From: Periglandula ipomoeae IasaF13
Lineage: Eukaryota; Ascomycota; Sordariomycetes; Hypocreales; Clavicipitaceae
Length of the DNA: 64,000 nt
Reading direction: 5' to 3'
NCBI GenBank assembly: GCA_000222875.2
Contig: AFRD01000022.1
Span: 62,001 to 126,000, forward strand
Shown: positions 10,459-22,187 of the stretch, piece after piece
Layout of the letters: each line of letters opens with the position of its first letter
Position numbering within the stretch: position 1 is the first letter of the stretch
Translations under genes and position numbers: made by a program
The notes under the pieces: model-generated
The model's input: the letters and a program-made list of their open reading frames with translations, nothing else
Told to the model about the DNA's origin: nothing
The model's database searches: none

Positions 10459-11859
10459 CTATCGCTTACGTCCCTTGGAAAGCTTGCCCGCACCTCCATA
10501 ATCGGCGGCTGCCTGCTGCTCTTCACCCCAGTGTGCGTCTTCGAGACACTCCATCACCATGGGGTTCACGAAAACATGATGTTGTAGTCCACCGCGGAAC
10601 AGAATCTTCATCAAGTTGACGCGAGAAAAGAGCGACCATGTGTCGATTCTGGTGCTATGATTGCCGAGCCGCAGTCGACACCGGTAACCGTACTCCGCCT
10701 GTCCGTCGTCGGTTCGCTGAGAGGGCGGGACGTATGTGTCCTTGTCCGGCACATAAAGCGCGGTCGAGTAGTATGGCCCAACACCCCGTTCTAGGGAAGT
10801 GACGACCCTCACCAAACTTTCGCGCAGGTCGCGGCGCTGTTTACGTGCGACTGACTTGCTGCTGAGTTTGGCGAGCTCACTGATGCGACCTATCAGTCGT
10901 TGAGGATCGTAAGGAAGCTGAAATGGTTCACCCGTCTCTTGTTCGTGGTTCCGTGATGACTCGAAAATGAGAGCAATGGCTTGTCCTGCATTAGCTTGGA
11001 TCTTGGTATCGGAGCTGTCGAGCTGGTCGACAAAGGCGTCCATGGCAGTGTCCGCGAAGTCGGAAAAGTCATCCACATGGCTGGCAACGAATGACCAGCC
11101 GACAATGGCCGCAGACACAACCGACGCGTTGTCATGAGACTCGACGCTCTCTCCGTCGCTTTGCGCAATATCAACGAGATATTGCATCACTTCCAAAGCA
11201 GCCTCTTCCAAGCCTCCTGCGTAAAGGACCGTCATACATAGCGCGTAAATGGCATATACCTTGCAATCATCGTCATCGTCGTCCACCAGGATTTGTTTGA
11301 GCGCTCGTTCACTGCCTTCAAAAATCTTCAAATCTTCAGACGTGCCAACAGTCAAGCAATACGCCTGTAGACTAAGTAGTCTTTCACGAGCTGTCGCTCC
11401 TCTATCCGCGTCTTTAAGGAACACCTCGACCAGCGCCGACGCAGCGGGGTCTAGCCAGAAATGGGTTTCTGCGTTGTACTTGTTGCGTAGAACTCTGAGA
11501 TACATCTCCAGGAATTGTTCACGAACATCGCTGTTATTATGCTTCTTGTCTTGCAAATTGTCGATGAGAGCCTGGGCGTCAAACTCTTTCGCTGATTCGT
11601 CAGGCGTTACTGCACCTGAACCTCCCGAGTGTACGCTCGACATCATGTCGTCGAACTCGAAATCGCCGTCATCTTCGCTGTCGCTTACATCAGAGGTAAC
11701 TCGGCTGTGTGCTGCTGAGTGTGTGGGTGACGTCAGAAGGGACGGCAAAGGAGAGCTTCGGGGCGTGACATTGCCGGAAGCACGCCCGGACTTGATAGCT
11801 TTCTTCGACGTGGTTTTGCCATTGCCCTTCAGGGCCTTGACTCGGGCGTGGTTCATCAT
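10459..11859 (-). CDS. Interferon-related developmental regulator (IFRD) family protein
   Basis: A single-exon gene of about 466 residues from the paired ATGs at 11859/11856. The frame stays open 13 codons upstream but lacks a good start there. A basic, Ser-rich N-terminus (residues 1-60) precedes a DSEDDGDFEFDD acidic patch. The armadillo-like IFRD domain then covers most of the rest, with landmarks REQFLEMYLRVLRNKYN, YAIYALCMTVLYAGG and IQANAGQAIALIFE. The C-terminal IFRD_C-like block includes VNLMKILFRGGLQHHVFVNP. A short DDDDDD run is present. Family members are thought to act in ribosome- or transcription-linked regulation; the fungal role is poorly defined. The frame is fully intact. 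Confidence 0.9.
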   Translation of the reverse strand: MMNHARVKALKGNGKTTSKKAIKSGRASGNVTPRSSPLPSLLTSPTHSAAHSRVTSDVSDSEDDGDFEFDDMMSSVHSGGSGAVTPDESAKEFDAQALIDNLQDKKHNNSDVREQFLEMYLRVLRNKYNAETHFWLDPAASALVEVFLKDADRGATARERLLSLQAYCLTVGTSEDLKIFEGSERALKQILVDDDDDDCKVYAIYALCMTVLYAGGLEEAALEVMQYLVDIAQSDGESVESHDNASVVSAAIVGWSFVASHVDDFSDFADTAMDAFVDQLDSSDTKIQANAGQAIALIFESSRNHEQETGEPFQLPYDPQRLIGRISELAKLSSKSVARKQRRDLRESLVRVVTSLERGVGPYYSTALYVPDKDTYVPPSQRTDDGQAEYGYRCRLRLGNHSTRIDTWSLFSRVNLMKILFRGGLQHHVFVNPMVMECLEDAHWGEEQQAAADYGGAGKLSKGRKR

Positions 11860-14693
11860 CTTGCTGAATCTGACTGCAAGATGGCAAAGATCCAGCAACT
11901 GGTATTTGGGGCAGCGGGTATCAACGACAGAGAATGAATACGAGTAAAAATTCTCAAGCGCGGTGAAAGAACCCTTCGAAACGGGCTGTTACGGCCGAGA
12001 GGCAAGGTATTTCGGTATAGATTATGCAGACAGTGAGTGTCAAATCGGTGGTCTCGGTGCGCTCCGTATGTAATGAGAAATAGCGGTCTTGTTTGTACTT
12101 GAGAAGATTGTTGGAAGCACAAGGTCCATTAGGGGAAAAATAATGCAACGCGGGATAGATTAGGCAGTGCAGTCTTGAAGTGGCCAAGCGTAAATTTCGT
12201 TCGCGACTTGTAACTGGCTGTTTGGAAGGCTGATACAATGCGAGGTCGAGTTAGGCGTCGAGAGAAAGGGTGGAAAGAGGAAAGGCGGTCAACGGGATGA
12301 GGGTCAAGATAATAAATCGCAAGCATATGCGGGTGGCGTCGTTGTGTGTGGGGAGGATGGGATTGGGGCGTGACCCGAGGACGACAGGACCAGCTTTGGC
12401 GCCCTACTCAAGTAATGCGAAGCTGAGAATAAGCAGGCAGCTGAAGCGAAACGGGCTGTATCGAGAAAAGAGGGTTGAACCAAGTAAGTCGAACGGGCTC
12501 GTGGACTGCCTGTGGGTTTAGGACGGTGATTCAGGGTGTGGTGCGGGCATGCCATGGTCATGATCGCTTACTGGCTACTTGTGGTTGGCTTATCCCTTCC
12601 TTATGGTCTGATCCGTGAAGCGGCTCAAGATCAACCCTTTCCCCTACCTTACTCTTCGGACGAAGCCATTTAGCAAGCCCAAGTTGGTCAGATGCGCATA
12701 CAAACTGGGCTGTATCAGATCCCAAGTCCAGCTCGACTCAGGCCTTGTGTCGAGAAGAGACATCAATGCCAGCCCAAACCATGAAGCAACACCATGGCCC
12801 ACATCGTGTCATGGGCCTTGGCTAGAGCAGACAGGTCGCCCGCGACTTGTGGGGGATGGTGGGCTCTGATGGGTGACCTCGACGTCATAGTCAAAGACCA
12901 CTTTACGCGGTCGACACGAGTTGGTGAACCACATGCGATCACTCTCAAAGTCAGTATCGTCACTCACGACAACTCACGCCTATCTCGTGCGAGCGCATTA
13001 TCGTCGAACTCCAAGTCCACTATCTCAGATGTGAAGCCCTTTCTCACGTCAAGGAGGCTGCAAGTAACCATGAATGAGGGCAGAGCTAAAGTAAAACTTA
13101 CATGGGCGTGCGTGCCGCAGGGGTTTCACTTGCAGCAAGTGATAAAGCGGGATGGTGGGATACCCTTGGAGCGGCTCTGGCTGTCCTCAACTATCGATGA
13201 TCACCAGACACCAACATTTGTGGAGAAGCCGTCGTCGAAGACGGGGCTGCAGCATGGGAAAGGCGGGACTAGCCATTATCAGAATATTGTTTTGGCTCAA
13301 ATCCCATCGCAGTGCGAGCGACTCACTGACGGTGTCGTGATTCCCCTTGCTAGTCCTCGGACAAACAGAGCTATGGTTACCAGTGCTCAGCGTCTTCATT
13401 TGTGAGTTATACCGTTCGAGCCTTGCGTCTTTGATTCACTCGAAGCATATCGTGACTGCCGCGAAGAGCCCTACTGCACCATTCTTTCTGTCAAGCTGCG
13501 AAGTGCAGCCCCGCGGCTGCTGCCTTGACGATGACTCAAGCAACACAGGCACTTAACAGCCCACAGGCCGTGGGGGCTTCAAGGCGACCAGATCTCATGT
13601 ACGCCATTTTCGCCCTTTCTTAGGACATCGAAAGAACTCGGGGGCTCCTCTTCACTCGTTTTAGGGCGGTCGCGAACTGCATCAGAGCCTCTTCAGCACT
13701 GTCCGGCTTGCAGAGTGGTATTGTTACTGAAACACGGTAAGTAAGCCCGTATTGAGGCAGGTTTTCGAGGAAACGACAGTCCACCACTTTTTCTGCAAGT
13801 TGAATACTCTGCCGCCTAGGCTCGCACATCTGCGAGCGTAGTGTCCCTTTGTAACACTGTCCAGACGGGATGCTGGTTCATGCACGCAGTCTTGCCCGTT
13901 AATATGCGACGCATGATGAAGTGGGAGGGCGGTCTTGTCTGGAAAATGACCTTGCATTGAAATACAACTGGATCGTGCTCTTGCGACTCCGATTCATTTG
14001 TACTCCGTGTTTCCGAATCTAACTGGAACTGTCCCTTCTCGTTCGACCCCGCCATCCGATGTAGCTTAGATATCGCCGCCACTGTTCGCACCTGGCAGCC
14101 TTATCAGTGACAACCTCAAACAGCCCTTCTGCCTGATATCGAGTAAAAGAGACTGGAAAGTACTGTAAGAAGCCACGGCTTTGAAAGAAGCATGGAGCAG
14201 AAAACTTAGCACACCTTGACTCACGCTTGTACCTACGGCCAGCCAGCCAGCGAACGCCTTCGACTGCCGGCACCTGCCCCACTTGCCTGGCCAGAACCTT
14301 GATATCCCAACTGCACTTCTCCGTGCGCTGCCCCTCTTCTCCATTCATCATCTTCCTCTTTTCTTCTTCATATTTTCCTTCTTGGAAACGACTGAAGCGT
14401 TGGGTATCCCGTTGCCTCCATTTTCCGTGCCTTCTTTTGATTACTTTCTTGGCTCGGCCCTGGCTCCCGACTCCCGTTAGTGTCGTCTTGATCCACGACA
14501 AACGACCCACCGTGTTGGACGAGCAGCTTTCGAACCACCTCGCGCTGTGATGCTCGGGGATTTGCAGTCGTGAAACTATTCAGACCTGCCATTTTCAAAA
14601 GTTTTGACTGCTCGAGGCCTTTCCTCAGTCTTGCTCTTCTTCTCGAAACCCAAGGTCCTTTTATAAAACCGTGTGAGACTGGAAGTTCAGAGT
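11860..14693. other. Long divergent intergenic region between the IFRD and FHA genes
   Basis: About 2.8 kb with no recognisable gene. It must hold the 5' regions of both flanking genes. The part just upstream of 14694 is strongly pyrimidine-rich (14280-14420), typical of a fungal leader. One open frame at 12794-13405 (+, 203 codons) has no recognisable domain and an unconvincing composition. I see no RNA gene. Confidence 0.45.
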
Positions 14694-16719
14694 ATGGCGA
14701 TGGAACCGCGTTACTCTGACGAGGGTTTGTTCACGACTAATCTAGCCGCTTCTAATAATGCTTATACTAAACTCCGTATTTCCACAGTGAAAGTTATCCT
14801 CGAGACCGTCAATTCTGACCCAGACGATGTCTTCTTCGAGCGTCAAATTCTTTTAACGAAGAATAATTCTAAGGTCGATATTGGGCGAAGTACAAAACGA
14901 GATGCAAGACTAGCTGCGAAATCTAACAATGCATGGTTCGATTCTCCTGTAATGTCTCGGAATCATGCGAGACTTGTTCTCTCGCCCAAGGACAATGTGA
15001 GACTTCTGAAGCCTGTTCTATCCGATTGCAGCCAGCTAATCACCGTCACAGAGCATTTCCATCGTCGATATCGGCTCACTACATGGCACTTATGTGAACA
15101 ATAACCGCCTACACCATGGTCAGCCACGCCGGTTGACCTCGAGCGACATCCTACGATTTGGTGTCCCCATTCAAAAGGGACATGATACGTTTCCAGCATG
15201 CGAGATGAAGATTTCTCTCAAGCACGGCTCATTAAGGTATATATTCCCACCACCGGTATATAACGAAGCGGAATTCCTAACGACTCCCAGCCCAGAAGAA
15301 TGGCCGTTGGTGTTCAAAGTTCTCGATTCAAGCGACGAGGAGGACAATGTCAGTAGCTGTGACGAAGCCATTCACTCGAGTCTGGCGATCATGAAGAGGA
15401 CTGGCGTAGCTCCTTCGCAATTAGACCAAACTATCACTGTCAGCGCTATCGACCTGACTGGGGATGACACTCCTGCGTTAGACGTCTCCAATCGACCGGC
15501 AGTTCTGCATGCCAATGGAGAGCCCACTCCTGATGAGCAGCCTGGTTTGGAGGATGATTCCTCGTCAGCTTGGCAATCCGAAGAACTGAGACATCATGAT
15601 GGCGAGAGCGAGTCAATGCTTGACTCGCAGAAATTCAACTCCTCTCCGGTTCTCGAAAGCGAAGAAGCGGAGTTGTCGTCCTTGAACGAGGAAATCGTCG
15701 ATGATCAAAAGAGATGTGATCTCTCAGGCATGGTGGATCCAAACTTCAACCACCGTGAGTTAACCTACTTTCAGCAACTACATCATAGGCTACTCTGGGC
15801 TGACTTGGATAATATAGAAGACGTGTACGAGAACGACGCTATTTTAGCAGAGGACAACAATAGCTCGGCCCCAATTCTCGAAGACGGTCGCAACTCTAAT
15901 TTAGGAGACATTAACAACGAGGAAAACCCCTCTGCGCTTCCTCAGCCAGCCGAAGAGGAGACTGTATCACTGCCTGTCATCTCCGGCCCGCTTTCTGAAC
16001 TTGTGGATGCCTCCAGTGGCGATGCGGCGGCCACGTCCAGGAAAGCTGAGTTCTTTGCGGCTCGGGAACATAACCGCCAGATCTATTATACACAAAACAA
16101 ATCAGAGGGCCAAGCTCATGCCAGCTCCAACAATATCGCCGGAGATCACCAGTCCTTATCACTCGACAGTCAAAATTCGACTCGCATTAGTCTTTTCAGA
16201 CCCTCGGAGTCGCAGACCTGTACGACAACTGCAGAGTTACTCGCGTCCGGGGAGAAATTTTTGCAGACTCCGCTAGAGGATGCCATTATTTCAGAGGGAG
16301 ACGGTTTGGACGACCTGTTTGATGACACCTCGGCTTTCACCTTCGAGATGAGCAAAAGAGCCACAGGACAAGCAACCACTAAGGCCGGTGATTCGCAGGC
16401 TGAAGCGGCAGGGTTGGGTGACAATGCCAATTCATCAGCACAATCTATTCTTTGCGATGCGAAGATATTGTCTAAGAAAAGAAAGTCTGATGCTATCTCA
16501 ACGTTGCTGGCTAGCGAAATGGAACCTAGCTCATCTCAGACACAGCCCGAGCCATCGCAAGCGGTACTTCCTGCGGAAGCCTCAGCCCCCTTGTGCTCAG
16601 CTGGGTCTGTGGAACGGCCAGTCAAGCGCCTGTGGCGTGCAGCCGAAATACTTGGCTATGCAGCCATAGGTGGCGTCGCTGTCATGTCTGCACTGATAGC
16701 CACTGCACCAACATTGTGA
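14694..16719 (+). CDS. FHA-domain protein with C-terminal membrane anchor
   Basis: Exons are 14694-14996 and 15052-16719, giving 656 residues. The 55-nt intron lies inside the FHA domain (donor GTGAGA, acceptor GTCACAG). The phosphothreonine-binding FHA domain covers about residues 25-150, with VDIGRSTKRDAR, SRNHARLVLS and DIGSLHGTYVNNNRLHHGQ as the G-R, S-x-x-H and N-x-x-R-L core. The middle is acidic, Ser/Asp/Glu-rich and probably disordered. It includes a possible SUMO-interaction-like ITVSAIDLTGDD. The last ~30 residues form a single hydrophobic helix (AAEILGYAAIGGVAVMSALI), so this is probably a tail-anchored ER or nuclear-envelope protein that recruits phosphoproteins. The architecture recalls SLMAP/STRIPAK-type FHA proteins, but no coiled coil is evident. 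Confidence 0.85.
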
Positions 16720-17651
16720 TATACAGCGGCTTTATGCTCATGTCACAGACCGACTCTACTCTGTTTTGCGAACTACTCCAGCTTCTACACGTTGCTTGGC
16801 ACCTGAACTTATATGTCTGGATTACTGTTGTTTTGCTTTATAAGTTTTTCTCTCTATCATACGTAGTTTCCCACTGGAAGAGCGAACGCGATGGAAAGGA
16901 GGGTCAGAATGAGCTATCCCGGGCGTTTTTGCGAGACTTGCTTTACCAAGTTGATTGTGTTCGGACATTGATGGTTGATACCTTTTCTTTTCTGTCATTA
17001 GGGACAAAACATGGAATGATAGTTTAATTTTTTTTCTGCTACAAACAGTCTCAACGTGAAATGCTCTATTGTAGTCAAGCTAGCCATTGAATTCCCATGA
17101 TGGACGTAGACAGTATTTCGTGCTTGTGGAATGGGTGCAAGACATGTCAAGCTGTTGGTTGGCGCTCCTCTTTGGAATAGAACGTAAATAGTGCTGGTGC
17201 CTGATAGCTGGTGTGCTTGATAGGGCGTCAGACAACACGCTGGTTGGTGCCACCAGGCCAAACACGCGACATCGACACCAGGCAGCACGAGCACAGCACG
17301 AGCACATGCAGTCTACTGGTAGCTCGTAGTCACCTCCAGCGCAGCGCAATGTCTGGCGCTAGCGTGGCGTGGTACAGGACTCCGGGCTGGTTTGGTCTGG
17401 CTGGTGCCTACCTAGGTAGGTAGGTATGATAGCTTGCAGCTCAGCAGCTTCCAAGTGGAGTGGTGGAGACGTCAACTGGCCTCGGGCGGCTTCCCGCCAG
17501 CTGCCGTCAACTCGCGACTTCAGTTTCACGCCTTGCAAGCCGACGTTGGACCACGACTTCGCTTCCTCAACTGCGGCTCTTGCGTTTCCTCTTCCTCTCA
17601 CAGGCGGAGGTGTACTGAATTTACGTGCAGGGTGCTTATCAATCCGCCGCC
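16720..17651. other. Intergenic region upstream of lst8
   Basis: About 0.9 kb without a supported gene. It contains the FHA gene 3' end and the lst8 promoter and leader. A TAGG-based repeat lies at 17407-17427 (separate entry). Poly-T runs near 17027-17036 may belong to a 3' UTR. Confidence 0.45.
17407..17427. repeat. CCTA/TAGG short palindromic repeat
   Basis: cctacctaggtaggtaggta is a partly self-complementary run of CCTA/TAGG units about 225 bp upstream of the lst8 ATG. It could be a promoter element or a simple repeat. Confidence 0.5.
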
Positions 17652-18770
17652 ATGTCTGTCATTCTTTGCACTGGTACGTATGCAATGGCACCCGATCCTC
17701 GCAACTCGAATGTCGACGCCGTCTCCCATCATCTCCCCTCGTATCTCAGTCACTGATCCCAGTTCCGAACAGCGGGATATGACCATACCATCCGGTTCTG
17801 GGAGGCGCTCTCCGGAATCTGCTCGCGTACGATTCAGCACCCCGACTCCCAGGTTAATCGGCTATGCATCCCCCCCGATAAGCGATTCCTGGCGGCAGCG
17901 GGCCACCACACTGTTAAGCTCTACGATATCAAGTCAACGAATCCTAATCCACTATTAACATTCGAGGGGCATACGGGCAACATCACGGGTGTGGCGTTTC
18001 ATTGCGAGGGAAAATGGATGGTGACCAGCTCTGAGGATGGTACTGTTAAAATCTGGGAAACAAGAACTGGCTCCATTCAACGGAGCTACAACCACGGGTC
18101 GCCGGCGAATGATGTCGTGATTCATCCAAATCAAGGCGAAATAATCAGCTGTGATCGCGCGGGGAGTGTGAGGATATGGGACCTGGCAGAAAATACGTGC
18201 GCACATGAGCTGCTTCCCGAGGAGGATGTTCCTGTTTCGAGCGTCACTGTCGCCAGTGACGGAACGCTGCTCTGCGCAGCAAATACGTCGGTTCGTACTT
18301 TGTGCTGAGGAAGAAAGTCTTTTGCGCTTCCGGCACTGACAATTTGACAGGGTAACGTCTTCGTGTGGAAATTGCAGCAAGCATACGATCAAACGCAAAT
18401 CATGCCAGTAACACATTTCAGCGCGCACAAAGAATACATCACACGCATCCTGCTATCCCCGGACGTGAAGAAACTTGCAACATGCAGTGCGGATCACACT
18501 GCCAAGATCTGGGAGGTCAATAACACCAAGCCTCGGGACGAAAGCGAGAAAGATCCTAAGCCATTTCCTCTCGAGGCCACTTTGACGGGTCATCAGCGCT
18601 GGGTATGGGATTGCGCCTTCAGTGCGGACTCGGCGTATCTCGTGACTGCGTGTTCTGACCACTACGCGCGGCTATGGGAGGTTCACAGCCAGCAGATCAT
18701 TCGCCAGTATAATGGCCACCACAGAGGCGCTGTCTGTGTTGCCCTGAATGACTATTCCGAGACGCGCTAA
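17652..18770 (+). CDS. lst8: Lst8, WD40 subunit of TOR complexes
   Basis: Stabilising beta-propeller subunit of the TORC1 and TORC2 kinases at vacuolar and plasma membranes. Exons are 17652-17673, 17773-18290 and 18351-18770 (319 residues, matching the family). The first intron splits codon 8, and the join gives AGYDHTIRFWEALSG, the first WD repeat. Later repeats include EGHTGNITGVAFHCEGKWM, DGTVKIWETRTG, AGSVRIWDLAENTC, SAHKEYITRILLSPDVKKL, ADHTAKIWEVNN, GHQRWVWDCAFSADSAYL and SDHYARLWEVHS, completing seven blades. All three frames join without correction, in contrast to several neighbours. Confidence 0.95.
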
Positions 18771-19397
18771 GCCGTTCTATGAACTTGCTGAAAGTGTACA
18801 TTGATTTTGTATAATGCCGTGTAGGTGTAAGCGTGTAATACCTTGTCGGCTGGCATTGGTTTCCACAGGTCGGGAAGGAAGCGTGAGAGCAAAGGGTTTA
18901 TGGCATGATCCTCTTCCATTGGGCAAGGCGTTTAGTTGGGTAGGACGAGGCGAAGGTGGTCTTTATATTCCTTGCTTCTCTATTCATTTGTATCTCTTTG
19001 CTTTTACACCTTTTTGTCGGCCAGAAGTAGGTATGGCCTAATTGAAATGGGTTTCATTTTGAACATGAAGGATGGGATTTGCGGTGTTAACTTACTGTAT
19101 TATAGGTTGGCCAGATTGTCACGATACGTTGGCTCTTGCGCCGCGCTATGGGGATTTGTTCTCAGCCACTAAGAAACTTGCTGCAACCATAGTATAATAC
19201 AAATTACTCGAGTCGATGAAGATCTAGGCATATCAGGGTCTTATGCGTCGCTACTGAGCAGCACTTTCTCAAAGAAGCAAACACTTCAAGATCATGTACG
19301 ATGTATTGCTATATACTATTTTTGCAAGCCAACGTCGAAGCAACCACCACTCAGCTTGCAACCCAAACTATCATCCACGAAGAGGCTCCCTCTGCGT
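18771..19397. other. Convergent 3' intergenic region
   Basis: About 0.6 kb between the lst8 stop and the 3' end of the first HsbA gene on the other strand. It presumably holds both terminators. No gene is seen. Confidence 0.4.
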
Positions 19398-19928
19398 CTA
19401 TGCGCAGTTCTGGGGTGAGAACTCATTCTTGGCATCGGCAAGGACGTCAAGAATACCCTGAGCAACCTTGGTGGCAACATCCTGCGCGACTTGAGGGACC
19501 TTGCTGACAGTGGCTTTGGTGAGAGCCTGGCTGTCGGTGTTGATGGTATCGACCTGCTGGACGACGACCTGGCACAGACCGCCCTGCTTGATCTGGGGCT
19601 TCTTGCACTTGATGGTGTCGACGAGGGTTCGGGCGTGCTTCTAGAGCTCCTTGACGGGCTTGACGATCTTGATGGCCTCGATCAAGGTAAGAGGCTGGCT
19701 GGCGGAGACGGTGCTGGTGCCGCTGGTGATGGAGGCGATGAGCTTGTTGGAGGCATCGAGGAGAGGGGCCAGGTCCGACTTCCAGCCCTTGAAGGCGCTG
19801 TCGAGGCCATCAATGCCGGCTTGGACAGAGGTGAAGACGCCCACGACGCTCTGGAGGTCGCGAGGGGCGACAAGAGCCTGAGCGCCGGTGATGGCGCAAA
19901 GGAAGGTGATGGGCGCGGTGAACTTCAT
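19398..19928 (-). pseudogene. HsbA-family secreted protein with premature TAG
   Basis: Hydrophobic-surface-binding protein A family (cell-wall mannoprotein type). The start is the ATG at 19928-19926, with signal peptide MKFTAPITFLCAITGAQALV. The mature part follows the paralogue at 22188: FTSVQAGIDGLDSAFKGW, SQPLTLIEAIKIVKPVKEL, then TAG at 19643-19641 (codon 96 of 177). The same frame continues with full family similarity as HARTLVDTIKCKKPQIK, TKATVSKVPQVAQDVA and QGILDVLADAKNEF to a TAG at 19400-19398. In the paralogue the aligned residue is Lys (AAG) after NL. The truncated product would lose the C-terminal helices. Possible alternatives are base-call error or stop readthrough; the context is CTC TAG AAG, which is not a known readthrough motif. 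Confidence 0.85.
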
Positions 19929-21122
19929 TTTGGTGGTTTGGATGGGGTTAGATTGAGAAGAATGGATGTGTTGGGGAAGTGCTCGAATTGCAGAGATTAT
20001 AGCCAAGAGTATCACCTTTTTTGCGAAATCATCGTTGGGTAATAGCCACGGCCCTGGTTATTATAGATGTTTCTCGCAGCACACGCACATGCGATGCAAA
20101 GTGCCCGTTCAATTCTACCATTGTCCAATCCCCCCACGTTTGCCTGCCATTGGGAATCCGGGCCGAGTCTCGCCTCTTTTGGGCTCAGCATGAACGGCGA
20201 CGTCGTGGCAATGGCGCCAGAGTTGCTGTGACATGGGTTCGGGGAATGTTTTGCAAGACAGAAAACACATGTGCTGGAGCATGTGTTCGTCTGAATTGGG
20301 AACGACGATGCTCGTGGGCATGCAACGCACGGGTCGCGCTAAATGCTGCCGGTGGCAAGCAAGTGGCTGCGCGGAACTAGACGTCCGGGGTTTTAGTTGC
20401 CATTCTGTCACATCGCCATCTTACCCTACCCTGAGAACATGGAGCTTGGCCCTGAAAATCCGGGGTCAGCCTAGTTTGTGGATGCCGTTTAGTAATAATG
20501 ATGTCTTGGTCTGAGATGAGCCGGGTGTGCTTTCTCAACGCCAGAGTTGCACTTCACATGCATCGTCACATTCCTTGCATTTGAACCTGCTGAAGAGCGA
20601 GATAGACAGCGCAGTTTCAGTCTATTCCTCCACGGGGTTCGTCTTGTCTGTTTATTTGGACTACTCCAACGCTGAGGTTATCCGTGGACCTTTTGATCAC
20701 GACATGGGTCTGTCATAGCTCGTCTTTGGAAGCAGCAGGAACACACAGGTCATCGCCGAGGCACATGGGTGGTTGAGACCATGTGTAGATCACACCTGAT
20801 GTGAGCCATTGACTAGTAGGAGGCGCTGTATTGCTGCGATCTTTGTGCCAATAGGGAGTTTCAATTGATGAGAAGTCTGACGGAACGGTAATTTTCTTCT
20901 AGTATGGTGCGATGAAGAATTGGTCCGGGCCCTTGAATCGGCTTGGGATGTTGTTATATATGAACCCGTCGCGGCAGAACTTCTGCTGCAGGATGAATCT
21001 TATTTGAGCATCCATCCCTGAAAGAGTCATTCGTCCATTCCCAGTTCGCTCTTCAATTACCTTCAAACAATCCATCTACACTTGTTTCGTGTAATCGAGA
21101 CAATTACCACTCCCCCAAAAAA
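19929..21122. promoter_or_regulatory. Divergent promoter region of two HsbA genes
   Basis: About 1.2 kb between the starts of the minus-strand HsbA pseudogene and the plus-strand HsbA gene. A TATA-like ttatata lies at 20954-20960, about 165 bp before the ATG at 21123. The frames inside show no family similarity. Confidence 0.35.
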
Positions 21123-21662
21123 ATGATGTTGGTCAAGTCCCTCGTCCCCGTCGTCTTCGCGGCCACCGCCCTCGCCGACGTCACCAGCATCACCGGCTCC
21201 CTCCAGACCATCACCAAGAACCTGGTTGCCCTCAACAGCAGCCTGACCAACTTCAACGGCGACCTCTTCGCCGCCATCCCCATTCTCGGAGCCTCCACCA
21301 ACCTCCAGAATGCCCTCAAGGCCGGTGCCTCCACGGCCAAGGAGTCCCAGCCCCTCAGCTTTGACGACACCCTCGTCATCGCAGATTACGTCGCTGACCT
21401 GGCTATCGATGCCACGCAGACGATTGACAACTTGATCAGCGTGAAACCCAAGTTTGACAAGCTCTACATCGTCACCCCCATCGCCCTCTCCATCACCAAG
21501 AACTTGCGAACCGCCACGGGCAACTTCTCGTCCGCCGTCATTGAGAAGGTCCCCCAGGAACTGCAAGCAGTTGCCAAGGAGCTCGTCAAGGGCATCGATA
21601 ACGATTTTGCTCGCGGTATTAAGGCTTATGGTGGTGGCGGCGCGTTTGCATTCACTGCGTAG
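21123..21662 (+). CDS. HsbA-family secreted cell-wall/surface protein
   Basis: An intact single-exon gene of 179 residues. The signal peptide is MMLVKSLVPVVFAATALAD. The mature protein is alpha-helical and rich in A, L, K, T and S, with the family pattern of regularly spaced heptad-like segments (SITGSLQTITKNLVALNSS, NLQNALKAGASTAKESQPL, SAVIEKVPQELQAVAKELV). Family members (Aspergillus HsbA, galactomannoproteins) adsorb to hydrophobic surfaces and can recruit cutinases. This copy is the most divergent of the three and lacks the SIDGLDGAVKGW-like motif. It lies head to head with the broken copy and tail to tail with the third. Confidence 0.88.
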   Translation: MMLVKSLVPVVFAATALADVTSITGSLQTITKNLVALNSSLTNFNGDLFAAIPILGASTNLQNALKAGASTAKESQPLSFDDTLVIADYVADLAIDATQTIDNLISVKPKFDKLYIVTPIALSITKNLRTATGNFSSAVIEKVPQELQAVAKELVKGIDNDFARGIKAYGGGGAFAFTA

Positions 21663-22187
21663 GCGCTCCTTCGTGTGCGGTGGGTGGATATAGTACATAC
21701 GAGGTTCTTTTCTATTCGCGGATTTTTCGGCAGTATATAGTTGAAGAGTAGGAAGTCTTGTGAATAGAGTATACTGATGAGTTTTATCCGGTGTCCTCAA
21801 TTGACCGCCTTTAGCCTGTACGACATCTGGCTTCGCATGACGACTTACAGTCTGAAGCCGATAGTGATTGTGTCCCACGATAATTTGACAAAAATACGCA
21901 GCGCGGAAACCATATTTCTTCGCGAAGCTCGCAAATTGAAGCAAGTATATGTTCTGCGCGCTCAGGATTATCTCAGCACCGCTCATATTCGTTGTCTTAC
22001 AGTGGTGATATGCACGACGGATCAAGAAGAGAGTACATTCTTCGAGGGAAATATTTGTTCTGTTCATTTATACGAAGCGTCATGTACTAATCTAGCTAAG
22101 TAATCCTACCAAATATGTTCAGAAAAGAAGATCTCGCACTATGTACCCTGTCATATTGCCGTCATAAGCCATGTTTCAGAATATTCT

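Noticed and set aside
12794..13405. 203-codon plus-strand frame between IFRD and FHA genes
   Set aside because: No family resemblance and no splice context; chance open frame is as likely.
19491..20042. 183-codon plus-strand frame opposite the broken HsbA gene
   Set aside because: It is a shadow of the minus-strand HsbA coding sequence, low-complexity LDGLDDLDGLD-type translation without a domain.
21063..22067. 334-codon minus-strand frame opposite the HsbA gene at 21123
   Set aside because: It is antisense to a well-supported HsbA gene with signal peptide. Its Gly/Asp/Glu-rich product is what a GC3-rich coding strand gives in reverse.
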